A stretch of 64,000 nt of DNA from Streptomyces sp. LHD-70 (GTDB lineage Bacteria > Actinomycetota > Actinomycetes > Streptomycetales > Streptomycetaceae): the NCBI RefSeq assembly GCF_031157275.1, contig NZ_JAVIFW010000003.1, positions 372,001 through 436,000 on the forward strand, given 5' to 3'. The notes under the pieces are model-generated. The model saw only the letters and a program-made list of their open reading frames with translations. It ran no database searches and was not told the origin of the DNA. Of the stretch, positions 42,728-51,073 are shown one piece after another. The translations under genes were made by a program, and so were the position numbers. Within the stretch, counting starts at the first letter, position 1. Every line of letters begins with the position of its first letter.

Positions 42728-42822
42728 GCGCGGCCTCGGTCGATCGAGGCGCGCCCCACTCCGCGCGCCTTGGTCGATAGAGGCGCGCCCCACCCTGCGC
42801 GCCTCAGTCGGTAGAGGCGCGC
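42728..42822. repeat. Array of three tandem hairpins before the pullulanase gene
   Basis: Three related units of 34-35 bp, each an inverted repeat: GCGCGGCCT/AGGCGCGC (42728-42754), GCGCGCCT/AGGCGCGC (42763-42788) and GCGCGCCT/AGGCGCGC (42797-42822), with loops CGGTCGATCG, TGGTCGATAG, CAGTCGGTAG. CCCCAC separates them. They follow the LacI gene and precede the pullulanase; they could end the mal transcript or fold in the pullulanase leader. Confidence 0.85.
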
Positions 42823-42895
42823 CCCACAGACCGGCCGCCCGGCCCATCCATGTCCCCGCATGCCGGGCGGCCACCCACCCCTTGAGGAGAATCCC

Positions 42896-45607
42896 GTGAC
42901 CGGCTCACCCCGACGTCGCACCGCGGCAACCGTGGCCCTCGCCCTGCTCGCCACGGCCGCGCCCCTCACCCTCACCGCGAGCGCCACACCGCTCGTCGCC
43001 CCCGCGGCGGCCGTCGCCGCGGCGCCCCTCGACGTGACGAAGTCCGCGGCCCAGTGGATCGACCGCGACACCCTCGCCTGGAAGCCCGCGGGCTCCGCGG
43101 AGGGTGCCGTGCACGCGCTCCGGTACGCGCCCGACGGCGGTCTCACCGTCAAGGACGGCGCACTCCACGGCGAGGCCGAGCGACTGAGCCTCACCCCGGT
43201 CGAGGGCGGCCTCACGGACGCGCAGCGCGCCAAGTACCCGCATCTGAAGGGCTATGCGGCCTTCCACCTCGACCCGCGCGACCGTGACCGCGTACGCGAG
43301 GCGCTCACCGGCCAGCTCGTCGCGACCCGGCACACCGCCGACGGCACCCTCGCCGCCGCGACCGGCGTGCAGACCCAGGGCGTCCTCGACGACCTCTACA
43401 GCGACCGCGCCACCAGGGCCGCACTCGGCCCGAGCTTCGCACCCGGCCGCACCACCCTCGCCGTCTGGGCGCCCACCGCGCAGCGGGTCTCCCTGGAGAT
43501 CGGCGGACGCACGGTGACCATGCGCCGCGACCACACCTCCGGTGTCTGGACAGCGACGGGGCCCGCGAGCTGGGCGGGCAAGTCCTACCGCTATGTCGTC
43601 CAGGTGTGGGCGCCCAGCGTCCAGAAGGTCGTCACCAACAAGGTCACCGACCCGTACTCCACCGCCCTCACCGCCGACTCGCGGCGCAGCCTCGCCGTGG
43701 ACCTCGACGACCCGAAGCTCGCCCCGAAGGGCTGGAGCACCCTGCGCAAACCCGCCGCCGCACCGGCCCGCGAGGCGCAGATCCAGGAGCTGCACATCCG
43801 CGACTTCTCCGTCGAGGACCGCACCAATGAGCACCCGGGCGAGTACCTGGCGTTCACGGACGAGGACTCCGACGGCATGCGGCACCTGCGCGAACTGGCC
43901 CGCTCCGGCACCTCGTACGTGCACCTCCTGCCCGCCTTCGACATCGGCACGATCCCCGAGCGCAAGGACCAACAGGCCTCTCCTGACTGCGACTTGGGGT
44001 CCTACGCGCCCGACTCCGAGGCCCAGCAGGACTGCGTGAGCAAGGCCGCACCGAAGGACGCGTACAACTGGGGCTACGACCCGCTGCACTACACGGTCCC
44101 CGAGGGCTCGTACGCCAGCGACCCCGACGGCACCCGCCGCACCGTGGAGTTCCGGCGGATGGTGCAGGCCCTCAACGGCTCCGGTCTGCGCACCGTCATG
44201 GACGTCGTCTACAACCACACCGTCGCGAGCGGCCAGGCCGACAAGTCGGTGCTCGACAAGATCGTGCCCGGCTACTACCAGCGGCTCCTGGAGGACGGCA
44301 CCGTCGCCACCTCCACCTGCTGCGCCAACACCGCGCCCGAGAACGCCATGATGGGCAAACTCGTCGTGGACTCCCTGGTGACCTGGGCGAAGCAGTACAA
44401 GGTCGACGGCTTCCGCTTCGACCTCATGGGGCACCACCCGAAGGCCAACATCCTCGCCGTCCGCAAGGCCCTCGACGCGCTCACGCCGGAGAAGGACGGC
44501 GTCGACGGCAAGAAGATCCTGCTCTACGGCGAGGGCTGGAACTTCGGCGAGATCGCCGACGACGCCCGCTTCGAGCAGGCCACCCAGAAGAACATGGCGG
44601 GCACGGGCATCGCCACGTTCTCCGACCGCGCCCGGGACGCGGTGCGCGGCGGCGGCCCCTTCGACGAGGACCCCGGCGTGCAGGGCTTCGCCAGCGGCCT
44701 GTTCACCGACCCCAACTCCTCGAAGGCGAACGGCACTCCGGCCGAGCAGAAGGCCCGCCTGCTGCACTACCAGGACCTCATCAAGGTCGGCCTCACCGGC
44801 AACCTCGCCGGCTACACCTTCAAGGACTCCTCGGGCCGCACCGTCAAGGGCTCCGAGGTCGACTACAACGGCGCCCCCGCCGGTTACGCCGCCGACCCGG
44901 GCGACGCGCTCGCCTACGCTGACGCGCACGACAACGAGACCCTGTACGACGCGCTGGCCTTCAAGCTCCCCGCGACGACCAGCCCCGCCGACCGTGCCCG
45001 GATGCAGGTCCTCGCCATGGCCACCGCCGCACTCTCGCAGGGCCCGGCGCTCTCCCAGGCAGGCACGGACCTGCTGCGCTCCAAGTCACTCGACCGCAAC
45101 TCGTACGACAGCGGCGACTGGTTCAACGCCCTGCACTGGGACTGCCGCGACGGCAACGGCTTCGGGCGCGGACTGCCGCCCGCCGCCGACAACAAGGACA
45201 AGTGGCCGTACGCCCGGCCACTCCTCGCGCGTGCAGCTCCGGGGTGCGAGGAGATCAACGGCACCTCGGCCGCGTACCAGGACCTGCTGAAGATCCGCAG
45301 CACGGCACCGGAGTTCAAGCTCGCCACGGCGCAGGAGGTGCAGAAGGCGCTGGCCTTCCCGCTGTCCGGCACGGCGGCGGAGACCCCGGGCGTCATCACC
45401 ATGACCCTCGGCGACCTGGTGGTGGTCCTCAACGCCACACCGCAGGAGCAGCAACAGCGAGTCGAGTCCGCACAGGGAACCTCGTACGGCCTCCACCCCG
45501 TGCAGGCGTCCGGCGGTGACGAGACGGTCAAGTCGGCGCGCTACGAGGCGAGTTCGGGAACGTTCACCGTGCCGGGAAGGACGGTGGCGGTGTTCACCCG
45601 AGGCTGA
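42896..45607 (+). CDS. pulA: Secreted pullulanase-type alpha-1,6-glucosidase
   Basis: 903 residues. A signal peptide is clear (GSPRRRTAATVALALLATAA and an Ala-rich stretch to about residue 45). A CBM48-like domain (RTTLAVWAPTAQRVSLEIGG) precedes the GH13_14 catalytic barrel: LRTVMDVVYNHTVASGQ, VDGFRFDLMGHHPKAN with nucleophile Asp, LLYGEGWNFG with acid/base Glu, AYADAHDNETLYD. It debranches pullulan or amylopectin outside the cell and feeds maltodextrins to MalEFG. Many streptomycete homologues are ~1800 residues with a fused alpha-amylase; this one has the pullulanase half only and closes with a normal C-terminal beta domain. GTG 42896 follows GAGGAG. Confidence 0.93.
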   Translation: MTGSPRRRTAATVALALLATAAPLTLTASATPLVAPAAAVAAAPLDVTKSAAQWIDRDTLAWKPAGSAEGAVHALRYAPDGGLTVKDGALHGEAERLSLTPVEGGLTDAQRAKYPHLKGYAAFHLDPRDRDRVREALTGQLVATRHTADGTLAAATGVQTQGVLDDLYSDRATRAALGPSFAPGRTTLAVWAPTAQRVSLEIGGRTVTMRRDHTSGVWTATGPASWAGKSYRYVVQVWAPSVQKVVTNKVTDPYSTALTADSRRSLAVDLDDPKLAPKGWSTLRKPAAAPAREAQIQELHIRDFSVEDRTNEHPGEYLAFTDEDSDGMRHLRELARSGTSYVHLLPAFDIGTIPERKDQQASPDCDLGSYAPDSEAQQDCVSKAAPKDAYNWGYDPLHYTVPEGSYASDPDGTRRTVEFRRMVQALNGSGLRTVMDVVYNHTVASGQADKSVLDKIVPGYYQRLLEDGTVATSTCCANTAPENAMMGKLVVDSLVTWAKQYKVDGFRFDLMGHHPKANILAVRKALDALTPEKDGVDGKKILLYGEGWNFGEIADDARFEQATQKNMAGTGIATFSDRARDAVRGGGPFDEDPGVQGFASGLFTDPNSSKANGTPAEQKARLLHYQDLIKVGLTGNLAGYTFKDSSGRTVKGSEVDYNGAPAGYAADPGDALAYADAHDNETLYDALAFKLPATTSPADRARMQVLAMATAALSQGPALSQAGTDLLRSKSLDRNSYDSGDWFNALHWDCRDGNGFGRGLPPAADNKDKWPYARPLLARAAPGCEEINGTSAAYQDLLKIRSTAPEFKLATAQEVQKALAFPLSGTAAETPGVITMTLGDLVVVLNATPQEQQQRVESAQGTSYGLHPVQASGGDETVKSARYEASSGTFTVPGRTVAVFTRG

Positions 45608-45624
45608 GCCCGCCAAAGCCAGCC

Positions 45625-45688
45625 CGTCCGGCGCTTGAGGACGAGCCCGCAGGGCGACCTGCGGTGCCCGAGCCCACGGCGCCGGACG
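45625..45688. terminator. Nested bidirectional terminator between pulA and the aminotransferase
   Basis: CGTCCGGCGC (45625-45634) pairs with GCGCCGGACG (45679-45688); inside, CCGCAGG (45647-45653) pairs with CCTGCGG (45658-45664). Convergent genes flank it. Confidence 0.7.
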
Positions 45689-45700
45689 TGCTGCGGTCGG

Positions 45701-46960
45701 CTAGCCCTCCGCGCAGGCCAGCCGGACGCACACCGTCAGCGCGACGATGGCCTCCTCCAGCTCGGCGAGGCCCGGGTAGCTGGGCGCGATGCGGATCGTG
45801 CTGTCCTGCGGGTCGCGGCCGTACGGGTGCGAGGCACCGGCCGGGGTCAGCGCGACCCCGGCCTCACCGGCGAGCCGGACGACCTCACGGGCGCGGCCCT
45901 CACGGACGTCGAGGGTGACGAAGTAGCCGCCCTGCGGACGCGACCAGGTCGCCAGGTCCGTGCCGCCGAGCTCGCGCTGCAGGATGCGCTCGACCAGGTC
46001 GAACTTGGGGCGAAGCAGCTCGCGGTGGTGGGCCATGTGCGCCCGTACGCCGTCGGTGTCGCGGAGCACGCGGACGTGCCGCAGCTGGTTCAGCTTGTCG
46101 GGGCCGATGGTGCGCTTCGCGGCGTGCTTCAGGAACCACTCGACGTTGGCGGGCGACGAGCCGAAGAACGCGACGCCCGCACCGGCGAAGGTGATCTTCG
46201 AGGTGGAGCCGAAGACGAACGCCCGGTCCGGGTGGCTCGCGTCGGCGCAGGCCGCGAGCAGGTCGGCGACCTCGACTTCCTCATCGGTGAGGTGGTGCAT
46301 CGCGTACGCGTTGTCCCAGAAGATCCGGAAGTCCGGCGCGGCCGTCTCCAACTCGGCGAGCCTGCGCACGGTCGCCTCGCTGAAGGTGATGCCCGACGGG
46401 TTGCTGTACTTCGGCACGCACCAGATGCCCTTGATCCGGGGATCGCCCCCGGCCAGCTCGGCCACCACGTCCATGTCGGGGCCCTCGGGCGTCATCGGCA
46501 CCGGGATCATCTCGATGCCGAACCGCTCGCACAGGGCGAAGTGGCGGTCGTAGCCGGGCACCGGGCACAGGAACGCGATGTCGGGTTCGTCGCTCCAGCG
46601 CCGCTCCGCTCCCGGCAGCTCGCTCAGCAGCGCGTGCACGATCGTGTCGTGCATCAGGGCCAGGCTGGAGTTGTCCATCGCGACCAGCTGGTCGGCCGGT
46701 ACCCGCAGCGGTCCGCTGAATATCTCCCGCAGCTCGGGCAGGCCCTTCAGACCGCCGTAGTTCCGGCAGTCGGTGCCGTCGGCCGCGTTGTGGTCGGACA
46801 GGTCGCAGGAGAGCAACTCTCCCGCCAGGTCCAACTGGCGCGGGTCGGGCTTGCCGCGGGTGAGGTTCAGCGCGAGTGAACGGTCGAGCAGGGCCGCGTA
46901 ATCGGCGGCCGCCTGCTCGTGATCGATGGCCGGGCTGCTGGACTGCGGGAGCGTGGACAT
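45701..46960 (-). CDS. aspT: PLP-dependent aspartate aminotransferase (AspT-like, subgroup 1c)
   Basis: 419 residues. LNLTRGKPDPRQLDLAGELL (near 32), DGTDCRNYGGLKGLPELREI, and SNPSGITFSEATVRRLAELE are highly characteristic of the corynebacterial AspT/MocR-like class I group. The PLP Lys is in FVFGSTSKITFAGAGVAFFG (near 254). The reaction is reversible transfer of an amino group from aspartate or glutamate to a 2-oxo acid. ATG 46960. Convergent with pulA, divergent across repeats from the hydrolase at 47144. This is a central nitrogen enzyme rather than part of the mal locus. Confidence 0.9.
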   Translation of the reverse strand: MSTLPQSSSPAIDHEQAAADYAALLDRSLALNLTRGKPDPRQLDLAGELLSCDLSDHNAADGTDCRNYGGLKGLPELREIFSGPLRVPADQLVAMDNSSLALMHDTIVHALLSELPGAERRWSDEPDIAFLCPVPGYDRHFALCERFGIEMIPVPMTPEGPDMDVVAELAGGDPRIKGIWCVPKYSNPSGITFSEATVRRLAELETAAPDFRIFWDNAYAMHHLTDEEVEVADLLAACADASHPDRAFVFGSTSKITFAGAGVAFFGSSPANVEWFLKHAAKRTIGPDKLNQLRHVRVLRDTDGVRAHMAHHRELLRPKFDLVERILQRELGGTDLATWSRPQGGYFVTLDVREGRAREVVRLAGEAGVALTPAGASHPYGRDPQDSTIRIAPSYPGLAELEEAIVALTVCVRLACAEG

Positions 46961-47063
46961 GTGCTGCTTCCCTCCGGGGTCGGCTTGCGGCGCGAACGAT
47001 ACCCGCAGCCCACCCGGTCATGACCAGGGCGTTTCTCACCTGCTGAGACGTTCGGGGGTCTTG

Positions 47064-47131
47064 CCCCGATTCGGATCCTGCGCCGGTTCGGATCCTGCCC
47101 CGGTTCGGATCCTGCCTCGGCTCGGATCTTG
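47064..47131. repeat. 17-bp tandem repeat, four copies
   Basis: Units CCCCGATTCGGATCCTG (47064-47080), 47081-47097, 47098-47114 and 47115-47131, each with one to three changes, ending 13 bases from the stop codon of the hydrolase gene. The unit length is not a multiple of three and lies in noncoding DNA. Confidence 0.9.
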
Positions 47132-47143
47132 CCCGGTTCGCGT

Positions 47144-47923
47144 TCAGGCCTCGCGCGCGAGTGCGGCCGCCGTGGCGCGTACGAAGCCCTCCGGGTTGTC
47201 CAGCATGACGTTGTGCCCGCAGTCCGGCACCGCCACCACGGCCACCCCCGCGTCGACCAGCCGCCCCGCTCCCCGCACCGGCCCGTCCGCCTCGGGATAC
47301 AGGAACGTACGCGGGATCCGCAGGCCGAGCAGCAGCTCGCGCATCGTGGGACGGGAACCGCGGACCAGCTCGACTGCGCTGCGGTGCAGGGCCCTGCCTC
47401 CCGCGAGGCGCATCGTGGACCACCAGTGCTCCCCGGCCTGCTCCCGCACCTCCTCCAGGCCGCCCGCCAGGAACTCCTCCTCGCCGTACGCGGCGATGCC
47501 CCGGCTGCCGAGCGCGCCGTGCTCGGGCTCCAGCGGGTCGAGGTTGGCGTCGACGAGCACGAGGCGGGACACCAGGTCCGGATGCCGGGCCGCGAGCACC
47601 ACGGCAACCGAGCCGCCCATGCTGTGCGCCACGACCTGCGCATCCGCCACACCGGCCGTACGCAACGCCCCGGCCACGGCGTCCGCGTGCGCCTCCAGGG
47701 AGTACGAGAAGGAGTCCGGCCGGTCGCTGAGGCCGTGGCCCAACAGGTCCAGGAGGAGCGAGCGGTGCCCGGCGAGCGGTGCGCGGGTCGCCACGTCCGC
47801 GAAGTAGGCGGGCGAGGTGGCGCCCAGGCCGTGCAGGTACACGCGGGCGGGAAGGCCGTCCCGTCCCGGCAGTTCGACCCAGCGGATCCGGTCGCCCTCG
47901 GGTGTCACCTCGGCGCTGCGCAT
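47144..47923 (-). CDS. Alpha/beta-fold hydrolase
   Basis: 259 residues. ARVYLHGLGATSPAYFADVA (near 26) is the oxyanion region; VVAHSMGGSVAVVLAARHPD (near 97) carries the nucleophile Ser in SMGGS; AVVAVPDCGHNVMLDNPEG (near 228) carries the catalytic His. The fold serves esterases, epoxide or haloalkane hydrolases and C-C hydrolases; the sequence alone does not distinguish them. ATG 47923 follows AGGAAGGGG. It lies 28 bases downstream of a GNAT gene on the same strand, probably co-transcribed. Confidence 0.88.
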   Translation of the reverse strand: MRSAEVTPEGDRIRWVELPGRDGLPARVYLHGLGATSPAYFADVATRAPLAGHRSLLLDLLGHGLSDRPDSFSYSLEAHADAVAGALRTAGVADAQVVAHSMGGSVAVVLAARHPDLVSRLVLVDANLDPLEPEHGALGSRGIAAYGEEEFLAGGLEEVREQAGEHWWSTMRLAGGRALHRSAVELVRGSRPTMRELLLGLRIPRTFLYPEADGPVRGAGRLVDAGVAVVAVPDCGHNVMLDNPEGFVRATAAALAREA

Positions 47924-47951
47924 TCCTGCCCCTTCCTGCCGCTGCCCGCGC

Positions 47952-48518
47952 TCAGGCCGCGCGGCCGTGGACCGCCCGCCACTCCGGCGCGAGCACCGAC
48001 CAGATCTCCATGTCGTGCCGCTCGCCCCGGTACAGGTAGCTCTCCCTGAGGACGCCGTCACGCGTCATTCCCAGGCGCCGGGCCACGGCGATGCTCGGTG
48101 CGTTGGCCGAGGCGACCCACCACTCGACGCGGTGGATGCCGCGCTCCTCGATCGCCCAGTCGATCAGCAGCCGCACGGCCCGCGTCACGAGTCCGCGGCC
48201 CGCGGCGGCCGGCTCCAGCCAGCAGCCCGCCTCCGCGACGCCCTGCGCCACGTCCATCGTGCGCAGGATGACCGCGCCGACGAGGGTGCCGTCCGCGAGG
48301 CGGATGCCGCAGATCCGGCCGGAGTCGGTGGCGGTCTTCTCCGCGTACGCCCGCAGATAGGCCCGGCTCGACTCCATGTCCCGTACGACGTCCGGGAGTT
48401 CGTTGTACCGGCCGATGAACTCGCGGCCCCGGTCCATGTGCGCGAGGAACTCCTCGGCCTGCCACGGCTCCAGCGGGCCAAGCGTCGCACCGTCATCGCC
48501 CAGTGACCTGGCGTACAT
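47952..48518 (-). CDS. GNAT acetyltransferase (RimJ/RimL-like)
   Basis: 188 residues. AGCWLEPAAAGRGLVTRAVRLL (near 98) is the acetyl-CoA motif, and IEERGIHRVEWWVASANAPS with AVARRLGMTRDGVLRESYLY (near 128-165) is typical of RimJ/RimL ribosomal-protein type acetyltransferases. ATG 48518 is preferred over GTG 48524, since GGAGGG would abut the latter. Upstream of an alpha/beta hydrolase on the same strand. The acceptor (ribosomal protein N-terminus or small molecule) is not known. Confidence 0.88.
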   Translation of the reverse strand: MYARSLGDDGATLGPLEPWQAEEFLAHMDRGREFIGRYNELPDVVRDMESSRAYLRAYAEKTATDSGRICGIRLADGTLVGAVILRTMDVAQGVAEAGCWLEPAAAGRGLVTRAVRLLIDWAIEERGIHRVEWWVASANAPSIAVARRLGMTRDGVLRESYLYRGERHDMEIWSVLAPEWRAVHGRAA

Positions 48519-48606
48519 CGCCACCCCTCCTGTCTCGACCGACGGACGATCTTCTCATGGGGTGCGGGCCAACTCCGGCTGGGGTGGGAGAAGTTGATGT
48601 CTCACT

Positions 48607-48616
48607 GTGACGTCAC
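48607..48616. promoter_or_regulatory. GTGACGTCAC palindrome in a divergent region
   Basis: A 10-base perfect palindrome in the ~225-base region between the divergent GNAT and MaoC genes. Possibly an operator; no regulator is adjacent. Confidence 0.3.
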
Positions 48617-48745
48617 CTTGTCGTGGGGGGGTGGGGCGCCGGACTGAGCAGCCGGTGATCCGCGGTGCGGCGGGCGTGGGTCTGACGGCGGTCCCCGGTC
48701 CGACACAATGCCTCCCGGCCCCGACTCCACAGGAAGGCGGTCCGC

Positions 48746-49246
48746 ATGACGGCTCCGATCCCGCCGAGCGCAGACTTCGCCGCGCCCATCGACGACCGCT
48801 ACTACGAGGACTACGTCCCCGGCTCCACGTACACCTTCGGCCGCATCGCACTCACCGAGGGGGAGATCCTCGACTTCGCCCGCCGCTTCGACACGCAGAG
48901 CATCCACACCGACCCGGAGACCGCCCGGCACGGCCCGTTCAAGGGTCTGATCGCGAGCGGCTGGCACACCTCGGCTGTGATGATGCGCCTGTACGCCGAC
49001 CACTTCGTGAGCAGGCCGGCGAGCCTCGCGTCCCCGGGCGTCGACGAACTGCGCTGGGTCCGGCCGGTGCGGCCCGGCGACGCCCTGGCCATCCGCACGA
49101 CGATCCTCGACGCCCGCGTCTCCCGCTCCAAGCCGGACCGCGGACTCGTGCACACCCGCATCGAGGTCCTCAACCAGCGCGACGAGATCGTGCTCACCCT
49201 CACCGCCATGAACCTGTTCCTGCGCCGCCCGGATCCGGCCGTCTGA
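48746..49246 (+). CDS. MaoC-family dehydratase
   Basis: 166 residues with the hot-dog fold pattern of MaoC/(R)-enoyl-CoA hydratases: ALTEGEILDFARRFDTQSIHTDPETA (near 35-60, with catalytic Asp and His) and GLIASGWHTSAVMMRLYAD. The usual acid GRRI loop appears as GVDELRWVRPVRPGD, also conserved. It hydrates 2-enoyl-CoA or acts on an acyl substrate in fatty-acid or polyketide metabolism. ATG 48746. It is a lone gene; its partner genes are not in the window. Confidence 0.88.
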   Translation: MTAPIPPSADFAAPIDDRYYEDYVPGSTYTFGRIALTEGEILDFARRFDTQSIHTDPETARHGPFKGLIASGWHTSAVMMRLYADHFVSRPASLASPGVDELRWVRPVRPGDALAIRTTILDARVSRSKPDRGLVHTRIEVLNQRDEIVLTLTAMNLFLRRPDPAV

Positions 49247-49353
49247 ACCAGAGTCCGCACTCCGCCGGTGTGTGTGCTGCGCGGCACCGAGGCAGGAATG
49301 ACCGGCACCGGCGCGGTGTGGTCTGGGTGCTCTCCGCGTAGGGGCGAGCGGAA

Positions 49354-49393
49354 CGGTGGAGGGGAAGGAGCACCGGCCCCTTCCCCTCCACCG
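49354..49393. terminator. Strong bidirectional terminator
   Basis: CGGTGGAGGGGAAGG (49354-49368) pairs perfectly with CCTTCCCCTCCACCG (49379-49393), between the convergent MaoC and LAETG-protein genes. Confidence 0.82.
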
Positions 49394-49409
49394 CACGTGA
49401 CCTACGGGG

Positions 49410-50765
49410 TCAGCCCTGCGCAGCCGCCCTACGGCGCCGTACGACGAACACCGCGCCCGCGCCGACCGCCACGGCACCCGCGCCCGCGAGGGCGAGCGGC
49501 AGCGTGGCCGACGAGGCACCGGTCTCAGCGAGGTCGCCCCCGGCCTCGCCACCGGCCTTCCCGTCGGCCCCGGACTTCGCCGACGCACCGGCACCGCCCT
49601 GCGCGGAGGTGCCCTTGTTCTGTTCCGTGCCGGTCCCGCCCGGGCCGGGGCGCTCGTCGTCACCGCTGCCGGGCTTGCCGGGCTTCGCGTCGTCGACGTC
49701 GCCGGGCTCGCTGCCGACGGGCAGCACCTCGAAGTCGTAGCGCTTCATCGGACCGAGCACACACGGCTTGTACGCGTCGAAGGCGTCGGCGGCGAACAGC
49801 GCGAAGCCCTCGGCGTTCTTCGCGCCCTTCCCGACGGCCTTCGCGTCGACGGTGAGCCGCATCTTCACCTCGCTGCGCGCACCCGGCTTCAACTCGTCGA
49901 TACGGCCCAGGTGTTCGGCACCCTCGTCCTGGTCGAGCGCGTGCCACGCGGAGCCGTCCGACCACTCCACCTTCAGCGCCTCGTCGAGCCGCGCGTCCTT
50001 CAGGTGCGCACCCGCCAGGGGGTCGACGCTCAGCGTGCGCGTGCCGCCGTTGGTGATGCGGAACGTGAAGCCGACGCTCTCGCCCGCCACCACCTTCGCG
50101 GGCAGTCCGACGGCGGCCGAGGTCAGCGCGTTGTCGCGGACGCACTCGCGGGCCTCTGCGAGCGCCTTGTCGGCGGCCTCCTTGGCCGTGCGTGCCTCGC
50201 TCAGCGCCTTCTTCACCAGGTGGTACTTGCGGGTCGCGGCCACCCGCGCGTCATCGAGCTCCGTGCGGGCGGCCTTCGCCTTGCCGCGTGCCGTCTCCAG
50301 CGCCTCGACGGCCTCGGCCTGTGCGGTCTCCGCCGCGTCCAGGGCCTTCTGCGCCTCGGCCTTCTCGGCCTCGCTCCCGGCCGCTTCGAGCGCCGCCTTC
50401 GCGTCCGTCACGTCCTGGTCGGCCGCGTCCTTCGCCTCGGCGGCGTCCTTCGCGACCTTCTCGGCGTCGCGCCAGGCCTTGTTGAGCGGGTGCGATTCGG
50501 ACTCCAGCGCCTTCATCGTCGCCTCGACCTCCTTGCGGCCTTCGCTCTCGGCGACCACGGCGTCGTCGTACGCCGTCTTCGCCGTCGCGGCTGCCTTCTC
50601 GAGGTCTTCGTACGTGGGCACGTTCTCGTCGCCCGACGCGCTCGGCCGGGCGGCGGCCTGCGTCACGGGGGTGCCGTGGGCGAACGCCGGTGCGGCGGCC
50701 GCGAGGACGACGGGCGCGGTCACGGCGGCCACGACGGCGGTGGCAAGGGCGCGGTTCAGCGTCAC
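49410..50765 (-). CDS. LAETG-anchored cell-wall surface protein with coiled coil
   Basis: 451 residues. An N-terminal signal peptide (NRALATAVVAAVTAPVVLAA, AFA cleavage) is followed by a long Ala/Glu/Lys heptad-rich helix, roughly 50-215 (for example AEKVAKDAAEAKDAADQDVT), a beta-rich globular domain (SVGFTFRITNGGTRTLSVDP) to about residue 365, a Gly/Pro linker, then the sortase signal LAETGASSATLPLALAG, a hydrophobic helix and RRRR tail. LAETG fits class E sortases of Streptomyces, so the protein should be covalently linked to peptidoglycan, the coiled coil projecting out. GTG 50765 follows GGGAGG. No sortase gene is here. Function unknown; adhesion or hyphal surface structure is a guess. 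Confidence 0.88.
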   Translation of the reverse strand: MTLNRALATAVVAAVTAPVVLAAAAPAFAHGTPVTQAAARPSASGDENVPTYEDLEKAAATAKTAYDDAVVAESEGRKEVEATMKALESESHPLNKAWRDAEKVAKDAAEAKDAADQDVTDAKAALEAAGSEAEKAEAQKALDAAETAQAEAVEALETARGKAKAARTELDDARVAATRKYHLVKKALSEARTAKEAADKALAEARECVRDNALTSAAVGLPAKVVAGESVGFTFRITNGGTRTLSVDPLAGAHLKDARLDEALKVEWSDGSAWHALDQDEGAEHLGRIDELKPGARSEVKMRLTVDAKAVGKGAKNAEGFALFAADAFDAYKPCVLGPMKRYDFEVLPVGSEPGDVDDAKPGKPGSGDDERPGPGGTGTEQNKGTSAQGGAGASAKSGADGKAGGEAGGDLAETGASSATLPLALAGAGAVAVGAGAVFVVRRRRAAAQG

Positions 50766-51073
50766 AGGGGACCTCCCTGGTCGGGCGGAGTGGCTGGAGT
50801 GCGATGAGTGTAGGGCGCCCTCGGACCGCTCCCACCTGCGATTTCCGCCGGTACGAGGGGATCGGGCACCCTCGGCGTCACGCGAAGCGGGCATACCGGG
50901 AAGGTTGTGCACGGTGCAGGCGATTCTTCTGTGACTCATGCCATAGGCGGGGTTGGTGGTCCAACTCCCGCCCCGCGCAAGGGTGAGGTAATCCCGTTCG
51001 GTGGACGTCGGGCACACCCGCGTGAGTAGCATCCGGGCACACGACTCCAACAACTCGATGAAAGGGAGCCGTT
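50766..51073. other. 308-base divergent intergenic region
   Basis: Lies between the LAETG protein and the winged-helix protein genes. It must hold both promoters; no clear palindrome, RNA or ORF was recognised. Confidence 0.45.

Noticed and set aside
42728..42822. Regular hairpin units considered as a CRISPR array
   Set aside because: Only three units, repeats and spacers not separable, spacing of 34-35 bp and no cas genes in the window.
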